From assembly GCA_025997715.1 (NCBI GenBank), contig BNUY01000134.1, positions 1 through 8,307 of the forward strand: a DNA stretch of 8,307 bases, given 5' to 3'. Made by a program: the position numbers and the translations under genes. How positions within the stretch are numbered: the first letter of the stretch is position 1; each line of letters opens with the position of its first letter. The notes beneath the pieces are model-generated. The model worked only from the letters and a program-made list of their open reading frames with translations, was not told where the DNA came from and did no database searches. This document shows, piece by piece, positions 1 through 5,522 of the stretch. The DNA is from Spirochaetia bacterium. GTDB lineage: Bacteria; Spirochaetota; Spirochaetia; Treponematales; Breznakiellaceae.

Positions 1-2
1 TT

Positions 3-1094
3 TCTCCGGTAAACCATGATGCGGAACGTATCGCTGCGGACATCGCCCGTCAAACCCTGGGGAATGATTTTCCCGTAACCCTTTCCCATGAAATTGGAAG
101 CATCGGTCTTTTGGAGCGGGAAAATGCCGCCATACTGAATGCCGCTATCTGTGCTTTGGCGGAAAAAGCCTACAGTTCACTAGGGCAGTCTATTCAAAAA
201 AATGGTGTTGCCGCAGAACTCAGCATTACCCAAAATGACGGCACCCTTATGGCCCTTGAGTATGCCAAGCGCTATCCGGTATTAACCATCGCATCGGGGC
301 CGACTAATTCGCTGCGGGGTGCAGCGTTCCTGTCAAAGATGACGGACGCGCTGGTGGCCGATGTTGGCGGTACCACTACGGACATCGGCGTTTTGCGTAA
401 CGGTTTCCCCCGGGAATCAGGGACGGCTATTACTATTTGCGGCGTCCGCACGAATTTCCGTATGCCGGACCTTGTTTCAATAGGACTCGGCGGCGGTTCA
501 ATCGTGTATACCGGTGAAAGACCGATCCGTGTTGGTCCGCAATCGGTAGGGTTCCGCATTAGCACAGAGGCGCTTATTTTTGGCGGTTCTGTGTTGACCG
601 CCACCGATATTGCCGTAAAAAACGGTCTCGCATCATTGGGGAATTCCGGTATGCTTGCCGCAGTATCATCTTCGGAGGCGAAAGAGGCGGGTTCCGTTAT
701 AAAAGGCCGTATCGAAAATGCCATTGATACAATGAAAACATCCGCCGATGATGTTCCGGTCATTTTAGTTGGCGGCGGAAGTATTATCATCCCCAAGGAT
801 CTTAAAGGGGCAAAGGATGTCATCATCCCCGAACATTTCGGCGTTGCAAATGCTATCGGCGCGGCCATCGCACAGGTTTCCGGCAATGTTGACGGCATTT
901 TTGATGTTACCCTGAAGGGCCGTGAAAAGACGCTTGAAGAAATAAAAGAGCAGGCGATAAACGAAGCGGTTAAGGCAGGCGCGGAAAGAACCAGTGTTAA
1001 GATTGTTGAGGTAGAGGAGATACCCCTGGCGTATCTTCCCTCTAACGCGGTACGGTTTCGCGCAAAAGCGGTGGGCGATTTGGCACCCGCTTAA
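3..1094 (+). CDS. Hydantoinase/oxoprolinase (HyuA-type) family protein, 5' end missing
   Basis: The frame is open from the left edge, so this is the C-terminal 363 residues of a larger protein; the TTG at 111 is not a credible start because homologous-looking sequence (PVTLSHEIGSIG) precedes it. An actin-like ATPase core is visible: the phosphate-binding motif DVGGTTTDIG is encoded at 360-389, a glycine motif LGGGSI at 486-503 and a second glycine motif VGGGSIIIP at 768-794. The family uses ATP to open cyclic amides such as hydantoins or 5-oxoproline, in the cytoplasm. The ending (PLAYLPSNAVRFRAKAVGDL) looks like the short, roughly 500-residue HyuA subgroup often encoded beside a DUF917 protein; such a partner would lie upstream of the window. 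The exact substrate cannot be read. The stop overlaps the stop of the convergent gene by 4 nt, and no terminator separates them. Confidence 0.88.
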   Translation, partial: SPVNHDAERIAADIARQTLGNDFPVTLSHEIGSIGLLERENAAILNAAICALAEKAYSSLGQSIQKNGVAAELSITQNDGTLMALEYAKRYPVLTIASGPTNSLRGAAFLSKMTDALVADVGGTTTDIGVLRNGFPRESGTAITICGVRTNFRMPDLVSIGLGGGSIVYTGERPIRVGPQSVGFRISTEALIFGGSVLTATDIAVKNGLASLGNSGMLAAVSSSEAKEAGSVIKGRIENAIDTMKTSADDVPVILVGGGSIIIPKDLKGAKDVIIPEHFGVANAIGAAIAQVSGNVDGIFDVTLKGREKTLEEIKEQAINEAVKAGAERTSVKIVEVEEIPLAYLPSNAVRFRAKAVGDLAPA

Positions 1095-1609
1095 TCTTCG
1101 GCAGCGGCGGGCGCAAAATGAAGAATGCGGGCGCCCTGCCGTTTCACCAGGGAATAGGAACCCGCCGGGTCAATGGCAAGATGAAACACGAAGGTTCCGG
1201 CGCTTTTCATAAGGGGAATAATTTTCCCCGGATAATCCGGCATAATATCCCGTATGCCTAAAAAGCCACCTGAGCAGGCCAGTACACAAACCGCATCGGT
1301 GTTTTCCGCAGCCAGTACAATTCGTTCACATTCTGTTTCCACCAGTTCGCAGGGGAAGGCAACCGTTATGGTATCAGTTTCAATTCCGGCGGCAGCGCAG
1401 ATTTGAGCGATCCGGTCCCGTTCCCGGTGAACCGCAATGGCGATATTTTCAAATCCCTTTCCTTCGGCCAGTGAACGGTTGGGCAATTGTTTATCGTATG
1501 ACAGGCTTTCACAGGCGCATCCGGGACAGGTTATGATCAGGACTTTTTTCAAGCCGGTCAAATTTTTCATGATGGCAGCATCTTCCAACATCTGACAATA
1601 TACACCCAT
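1091..1609 (-). CDS. Small cysteine-rich protein, possibly MetV-like (MTHFR C-terminal-like)
   Basis: A 172-residue soluble protein with eight cysteines: a CxxCxC cluster (C28, C31, C33) just after a hydrophobic strand, then C71, C87 (FPCEL), C94, C108 and C112 (VCVLACSGGF). This layout of alternating strands with Cys clusters after strands recalls the MetV / methylenetetrahydrofolate-reductase C-terminal family, which carries zinc or iron-sulphur sites and serves as a partner subunit in one-carbon metabolism. The match is from memory of the pattern only and is weak. The ATG at 1609 is preceded by GGGAG at 1617-1621 with 7 nt spacing, which supports it; an in-frame ATG at residue 14 (1570) would place MKNLTGLKKVLIIT first and is the alternative. 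It follows the MBL gene by 12 nt and is probably cotranscribed with it. No MTHFR or corrinoid genes are visible in the window to confirm a folate role. Confidence 0.7.
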   Translation of the reverse strand: MGVYCQMLEDAAIMKNLTGLKKVLIITCPGCACESLSYDKQLPNRSLAEGKGFENIAIAVHRERDRIAQICAAAGIETDTITVAFPCELVETECERIVLAAENTDAVCVLACSGGFLGIRDIMPDYPGKIIPLMKSAGTFVFHLAIDPAGSYSLVKRQGARILHFAPAAAED

Positions 1610-1621
1610 GCCGTATCTCCC

Positions 1622-2473
1622 TTATTTCGCCTGGGTAAACCGATACCCGCTCCCTGCCGCAGTCACCGTTCCAATGGCCGGATACACCAGGTGCATTCCC
1701 GCGACAGGGATATTGTTTTGCGCCACGTAGGCCAGTATCCGTTTGCGTATAGCCGCAGCCGCTATGGGGTCCGTGTCGTAGCTTACCGATTGGTCCGGCA
1801 CGGGGAACTGGATAAGCTCTGCGTGCATCAAATCCCCCCAGATGAGGAGCCTCTTGCCGTCGGACTCCAGCATAAACACGGTGTGCCCCGGGGTGTGGCC
1901 GAATGCGGCGATGGCCTTGATCCCCGGCAGCAGGTCGGCGATAGTTGCGCCCAGTTCGCCGGGGCGGAAGGTCTCCACCCGTGAACCGTAGGGGGCCAGG
2001 GCTGCGGCGGCGGAATTACCCACGCCGGGCTTTATCCAGAAATCTTTTTCCTGCTGTGCCAGGTACACCTTGGCCTTGGGGAACAGGGCTTTACCGTCCC
2101 GTTGGAGGCCGCCGATGTGATCCCCGTGCAGGTGGGTCAGGAGTACCGCGTCAACCTGGGCGGGATCGACACCTAAGGATTTCATGGAATCAAAGAGGGC
2201 CCTGCCAAAGCCGGTATCCACCAGGATGATCCGGCCCGGGGTTTTAACAAGAAAGGTGTTGACCTCCGATGTATAGGTCCCGCCGGGAATATAGCGATCC
2301 AGGGCTGCCCGGTCGGGGTTAATCAGGATGGAGGTGTTCCCCGGCCCCTGGTTTTCTACCAGCATGTGGACTTCAATGCGTCCCACTTTGTAACTGAAAA
2401 TAGCGTTGTCCGCAGCAAAACTATTTACCGCCATGGCGCTGAGAAAAATACCGCTCAGAATACTAACTTTCAT
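1622..2473 (-). CDS. Exported MBL-fold metallo-hydrolase
   Basis: A 283-residue metallo-beta-lactamase-fold enzyme with a complete dinuclear metal set: H114, H116, D118 and H119 in HLHGDH, H197 in GHTPGHT, D214 in WGD and H261 near the C-terminus. Residues 1-20 form a signal peptide ending SFA before AD, so the mature enzyme should be periplasmic or secreted. The order of motifs, the WGD followed by a QFP and a YDTDP segment, and the late MHLVYPAIG resemble the exported methyl-parathion-hydrolase / lactonase-like branch of the superfamily. The superfamily hydrolyses esters, lactones, thioesters or phosphotriesters; the substrate here is unknown. The ATG has an excellent Shine-Dalgarno (AAAAGGAG at 2480-2487, spacing 6). 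Upstream lies the hairpin repeat and lysS on the same strand; downstream the cysteine-rich gene follows after 12 nt. Confidence 0.88.
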   Translation of the reverse strand: MKVSILSGIFLSAMAVNSFAADNAIFSYKVGRIEVHMLVENQGPGNTSILINPDRAALDRYIPGGTYTSEVNTFLVKTPGRIILVDTGFGRALFDSMKSLGVDPAQVDAVLLTHLHGDHIGGLQRDGKALFPKAKVYLAQQEKDFWIKPGVGNSAAAALAPYGSRVETFRPGELGATIADLLPGIKAIAAFGHTPGHTVFMLESDGKRLLIWGDLMHAELIQFPVPDQSVSYDTDPIAAAAIRKRILAYVAQNNIPVAGMHLVYPAIGTVTAAGSGYRFTQAK

Positions 2474-2500
2474 ACTATGCTCCTTTTCCTAACTATTCAA

Positions 2501-2623
2501 AGAAGAATTAACCACAAAGACCACGAAGGACACAAAGGAAGAAAGAAAAAATAATGTATTCGTCTTACTTTGTGTCCTTCGTGTCCCGGAACCCCTGGGT
2601 TCTTTTGTGGTTAATATTCTTCT
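2501..2623. repeat. Interrupted inverted repeat (long hairpin) between lysS and the MBL gene
   Basis: Two arms face each other. The inner arm ACGAAGGACACAAAG (2523-2537) is perfectly complementary to 2568-2582, and the outer arm ATTAACCACAAA (2507-2518) is perfectly complementary to 2604-2615. AGAAGAAT at 2501-2508 pairs further with 2616-2623 after a 1-base bulge on the right arm. The right arm carries an extra segment containing its own small palindrome, GAACCC-CT-GGGTTC at 2589-2602. Read on +, the left arm encodes a His-rich string (NHKDHEGHKGR), a signature I recognise from a dispersed palindromic repeat seen in many unrelated bacterial genomes. In the lysS transcript it lies between the lysS stop and the MBL ribosome site, so it may act as a terminator, attenuator or RNA stabiliser. 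I see no protein role; the short ORF through it is not a gene. Confidence 0.85.
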
Positions 2624-2651
2624 TATTAACATTGTCAATGGTGTCTGCCTA

Positions 2652-4250
2652 CTAGTACGCCCGCAATATAGCTAACAGCCGCTCCTGCTTAATTGACCGC
2701 AAAAAATTCGCCAGCCGCGGTCCCTGGTCTTTGCCGATCAGGGCCTGGTATGCCGCACGGAACAGGACCTTCCCGTCCATGCCGTGGTCCTCCGCAACCT
2801 TGTAGATGGCTTCGGCGCAGGACTTGTCGTCACGGTACTGTTCAATGCCGGCGATGACCTTGTCCCGCAGATCCCGTATGGCCGCAGTTTCGCTGTCGCT
2901 GAGTGGAGCCCGTTCCCCCTCGCCGCGCAGGCAGAACCGGAACTCCTCCGGGGCGGATTCTTCCACCCAGTACTTGGCGCAGGCCGCCCGGGCTTTGAGG
3001 CCGGGGATCTGCTCCGGGGCGGGGGCGGGGGAGATGCCGGCAATGGCCTGGTCAATGTTACCGTCGGCGATTTGGATCAGGTTGCAAAGGTGGCGGAAGG
3101 GGATCTGGTAGGGCATGACCGCCGGAACCGCCCCTACCTGGGAAAGCTCGTAGATGCGCCGAGCCCTGCGGTAAGCGTCGTCGTTCTTTGCCGGCTCGGC
3201 TTTCCAGGCAATGCGTTCAAGCCGGTCGTAGTCTTCGTAAATCTTTATCACGTCCAGGTCGAAGGAGATGGTGAATTCCGTGTTGGGCCGGGTTCCCGCA
3301 AAGAGGTAGCGGGTAAGCTCCGGGGTATAGACCCGCAGGACATCCGCCAGGGCTATCACCTGGCCGGAGGAACTGGACATCTTGCCGGGCACCCCCTTGG
3401 TGCCGATAAAGTCATAGCGGAAGGTGACCGGGGCGTCCCAGCCGTAGACCTCCTTGCAGACCAGACGGGCGGTGTCGAAACTGCCCCCCTGGCTGTGGTG
3501 ATCCTTCCCGGCGGGCTCGAAATCAACCTGCTCGTATTGCCAGCGCATGGGCCAGTCGATGCGCCAGCCAAGCTTGACTCCCGCAGCCTTGCGGATATCC
3601 ACCGTTTCTTTGTGACCGCAGGCATTGCAGTGGTAGCCGAGTCCCCAGTCGCCGTCCCAGCCGTCAATGTCCGTATCGTCCCGGTTGCATTTATCGCAGA
3701 AAACGCTCACCGGCCACCATTCACCCTGGATCTTGTGGTCCTCGTCACGGAACTTGTCCAGGATTGACTTGAGGGTGTCCCGGTGTTCCAGGGCTTTGCG
3801 TATCCCCTCGGCATAACGGGAGGACCGGTAGCGCTCGGCCTGATAGAGGTATTCGGGCTGGATGCCGACAAAGGGCAGCATGGTTTCCACGTCCACCTCG
3901 TGATGCCGGGCATAGCTTGCGTCCCGGTCCCAGGGGTCGGGCGCCATGGTGATGGGGAAGCGGAGGTAATTTTGCAGTTCATCCTGCTTGGGCATGTTCT
4001 TGGGTACCTTGCGAAACACGTCGTAATCGTCCCAGGAATAGATGAACCGTACCTTTTTGCCCATATCCCGCAAAGCCCGGGCCACCAAATCCACGGAGAT
4101 TATCTCCCGGAAATTGCCGATATGCACCGTCCCCGAGGGGGTGATCCCGGACGCGCAGGTATACAGATCCTTCTCGCCCTTCTCCCGGATTATCTTTGCC
4201 GCTGTTTCATCGGCCCAATGAGCCGCGGAGGCTTCACGCTGCTTGTCCAT
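2652..4250 (-). CDS. lysS: Lysine--tRNA ligase, class I
   Basis: A 532-residue cytoplasmic enzyme that charges tRNA-Lys with lysine using ATP. It has the class I signatures: TPSGTVHIGN (HIGH-type motif, HIGN at residues 43-46) and GKMSSSSG (KMSKS-type loop at 289-296). A four-cysteine metal-binding insert lies between them (C185, C188, C208, C211), and a helical C-terminal anticodon-binding region follows. Length is normal for class I LysRS. This enzyme is unrelated to the common class II LysRS and is found in archaea, spirochaetes and some alphaproteobacteria, so it informs the taxonomic guess. I chose the ATG at 4248-4250 because AGGAG (4257-4261) sits 6 nt upstream; a TTG at 4274 is in frame but lies in what looks like the leader. 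It appears monocistronic or loosely linked to the downstream MBL gene through the hairpin repeat. Confidence 0.97.
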   Translation of the reverse strand: MDKQREASAAHWADETAAKIIREKGEKDLYTCASGITPSGTVHIGNFREIISVDLVARALRDMGKKVRFIYSWDDYDVFRKVPKNMPKQDELQNYLRFPITMAPDPWDRDASYARHHEVDVETMLPFVGIQPEYLYQAERYRSSRYAEGIRKALEHRDTLKSILDKFRDEDHKIQGEWWPVSVFCDKCNRDDTDIDGWDGDWGLGYHCNACGHKETVDIRKAAGVKLGWRIDWPMRWQYEQVDFEPAGKDHHSQGGSFDTARLVCKEVYGWDAPVTFRYDFIGTKGVPGKMSSSSGQVIALADVLRVYTPELTRYLFAGTRPNTEFTISFDLDVIKIYEDYDRLERIAWKAEPAKNDDAYRRARRIYELSQVGAVPAVMPYQIPFRHLCNLIQIADGNIDQAIAGISPAPAPEQIPGLKARAACAKYWVEESAPEEFRFCLRGEGERAPLSDSETAAIRDLRDKVIAGIEQYRDDKSCAEAIYKVAEDHGMDGKVLFRAAYQALIGKDQGPRLANFLRSIKQERLLAILRAY

Positions 4251-4286
4251 AAAATGCTCCTGAATGCAGACCAAAAGTCTGAGGTG

Positions 4287-4295
4287 ATTGTATCA
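4287..4295 (-). promoter_or_regulatory. Candidate extended -10 promoter for lysS
   Basis: Read on the minus strand, this is TGATACAAT, a match to the extended -10 form TGnTATAAT with one mismatch in the hexamer. Transcription would start near 4280, giving a leader of about 30 nt that keeps the AGGAG ribosome site. There is no recognisable -35: the region where it should be is a C-rich (minus strand) tract, which fits an extended -10 promoter that can work without a -35. Confidence 0.45.
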
Positions 4296-4296
4296 T

Positions 4297-4320
4297 AGGG
4301 GGAGGGGGAAGGGAAAGGGG
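4297..4320 (+). other. Four-run G tract, possible G-quadruplex, upstream of lysS
   Basis: Four G runs of 5, 5, 3 and 4 bases are separated by A, AA and AAA. This satisfies the usual pattern for a three-tetrad intramolecular quadruplex with very short loops. It lies directly upstream of the candidate lysS -10 on the template strand of that gene. Whether it folds or matters is inference; simple sequence drift in an intergenic region is the alternative. Confidence 0.5.
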
Positions 4321-4515
4321 ACGGGCGCGCTCCTTTAGTGCGCAGATCATTGGAGGGTGAGAAAGAGAATGATGGGGCGATGGGTAAATAAAAAGGCTCT
4401 GTTCTATAAAGCGGGGCCTATTACTGGCATAGACTAAACTGCGTCATTTTGACACACCTATCGTTCCGCAAAATCCTTGAAAAATGCTTACATAACAGGT
4501 ATTATAGGAGTATCT
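4321..4515. other. Non-coding junction between GC-rich and AT-rich halves
   Basis: Together with the G tract this is the longest gene-free stretch. Base composition changes within it: GC-rich up to about 4420, AT-rich afterwards. GGCTCTGTTCTATAAAG at 4395-4411 has the general look of an insertion-sequence terminal repeat (GG...TGT start), but no partner copy lies in the window. A small GCGC...GCGC inverted repeat is present near 4326-4343. I see no tRNA, no duplicated att site and no convincing terminator. Confidence 0.4.
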
Positions 4516-4941
4516 ATGTTCGATATTTTAGCCATTTTTAGAAAGAAAAACCTATCTCCGCTGGAAAAGGAGACTTTACTTTCCGAAAATCAAAAAAAGG
4601 AAATAGACGCTACTTGGGGACTTCTTGAGAGAAGAATGTCCGATCATGGATGTATGTTACTTACAAAACACACACAACCAGACGATTTAGCTATTGCTTT
4701 ACTCCACTCTAAAAAACAGATAATCGAACACTTTGAAAGGTCCTGCACTTGTTTTGTTGGAGAAGGCCGAAAATATGTTCCTTATTGGGAAAAAGTCAAG
4801 CTTTCAATGAAAGCACATAAAAACACAACAGAAGAAGATGGTTATAGAATGAAGTCTCATATCATCAATAATACTAAACGTCTAACAGGAATAATGACTA
4901 ATGGCAAAGAATGTGATATATTTCGTGATTTAGTTCACTGA
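4516..4941 (+). CDS. Hypothetical protein, 141 aa
   Basis: I do not recognise this protein. The ATG at 4516 is chosen because AGGAG (4506-4510) sits 5 nt before it; an in-frame TTG at 4477 has no ribosome site. The product is soluble, charged and probably helical, starting MFDILAIFRKKN and containing two nearby cysteines in ERSCTCFVGEG (about residues 76-86 from this start), but no signal peptide, membrane segment or known motif is evident. Codon use is AT-rich, unlike the genes to the left and like those to the right, so it belongs to the accessory half. Its 3' end overlaps the 3' end of the convergent 183-aa gene by 12 nt, so the two transcripts are antisense to each other at their ends. 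It could be a phage or island accessory protein; no function can be assigned. Confidence 0.65.
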   Translation: MFDILAIFRKKNLSPLEKETLLSENQKKEIDATWGLLERRMSDHGCMLLTKHTQPDDLAIALLHSKKQIIEHFERSCTCFVGEGRKYVPYWEKVKLSMKAHKNTTEEDGYRMKSHIINNTKRLTGIMTNGKECDIFRDLVH

Positions 4942-5481
4942 TGGTTTAGGTTTTTTACTTGGGTCTGACCCAGATAACATCCATGTTGATATTTCATCTA
5001 AAAAAGTTGGATCGTTTTTCAAATAAAAATCAATCAATGTCTGAAGGTCAGTAGAGTTTCGCATCCTATTTTTTAGGTCATTATAGAATCTTTCTTCTGC
5101 TTTCTCCAATTCTTCTTTATCATATTTAACGACTGCTTTAATAAGATTATTTTGGTCGTCAATCACTCTTTCTTGTGACCCAGACTCAAAACCGGCTTTT
5201 TGCGTTTCTGGGTCTACTTGTGATAAAGTAGTATTTTTGCTACCGTGTGATGGGCTTTGTTTTAATGTGTTATAGGCACTTTCCAGTGTTCCAGGCTGAC
5301 TATTAGGAACAAGATCATTTCCTTCTACAACGCCATACTTTCCTGTTTGATCGTTATTTGCTTCTCTATAAACCTTTCTAAACATTTCCACAGACAGACT
5401 TTCTCTAATCGAAAGACCATCTTCAACTGATTGTAAGGGCGCGACTAATTCACTTTCTTCATAAATCTTTTCATAATCCAT
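4930..5481 (-). CDS. Hypothetical hydrophilic protein, 183 aa
   Basis: I do not recognise this protein. It is highly polar and contains no cysteine. The middle (about residues 45-105) is rich in Ser, Thr, Asn, Gln, Pro and Gly and looks disordered. Residues about 110-145 are rich in Lys and Glu (KYDKEELEKAEERFYNDLK) and could form a helix or short coiled coil. The end is Ser/Pro/Lys-rich. No signal peptide or membrane segment is visible. The ATG at 5479-5481 has no Shine-Dalgarno; instead it sits inside one arm of a palindrome whose other arm holds the start of the divergent tail-fibre-like gene, which suggests coordinated control. Possible roles include a tail-fibre chaperone or assembly factor, or a regulator, but these rest only on position. 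Codon use is AT-rich like its neighbours. Confidence 0.62.
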   Translation of the reverse strand: MDYEKIYEESELVAPLQSVEDGLSIRESLSVEMFRKVYREANNDQTGKYGVVEGNDLVPNSQPGTLESAYNTLKQSPSHGSKNTTLSQVDPETQKAGFESGSQERVIDDQNNLIKAVVKYDKEELEKAEERFYNDLKNRMRNSTDLQTLIDFYLKNDPTFLDEISTWMLSGSDPSKKPKPSVN

Positions 5482-5522
5482 AAATAATTAGTCTATGGTC
5501 TTTGACTGACTAATTATCTATG
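5479..5522. promoter_or_regulatory. Symmetric palindrome spanning two divergent start codons
   Basis: CATAAATAATTAGTC at 5479-5493 and GACTAATTATCTATG at 5508-5522 are complementary at 14 of 15 positions, with a 14-nt centre. The perfect core arms are 10 bp (5484-5493 and 5508-5517), each lying exactly 2 nt from its start codon. Both divergent genes therefore have nearly the same leader and start. Neither has a Shine-Dalgarno. It could be an operator, a shared leader copied in inverted form, or a recombination site. Confidence 0.7.

Noticed and set aside
272..898. 208-codon open frame on - opposite the HyuA gene
   Set aside because: Shadow of a gene with clear ATPase motifs; Ser/Pro/Thr-rich nonsense composition.
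2366..2554. Short + frame ending in an NHKDHEGHK string
   Set aside because: It runs antisense through the MBL signal peptide and into the palindromic repeat; the His-rich end is simply the repeat arm translated.
2784..3767. Long open frame (327 codons) on + opposite lysS
   Set aside because: It is antisense to a clear class I LysRS, has no recognisable domain and arises from the GC-rich codon pattern of lysS.
4477..4505. TTGAAA (4477-4482), 17 nt, TATTAT (4500-4505) as promoter for the 141-aa gene
   Set aside because: The hexamers and spacing are good, but transcription would begin near 4512, after the AGGAG ribosome site at 4506-4510, so the message would lose its Shine-Dalgarno. A consensus TTGACA at 4449-4454 has no -10 at the right distance.
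4428..5497. CATAGACTAA at 4428-4437 and its inverted copy at 5488-5497 flanking the two small genes
   Set aside because: A 10-base match is expected by chance in a window of this size and there is no extension on either side.
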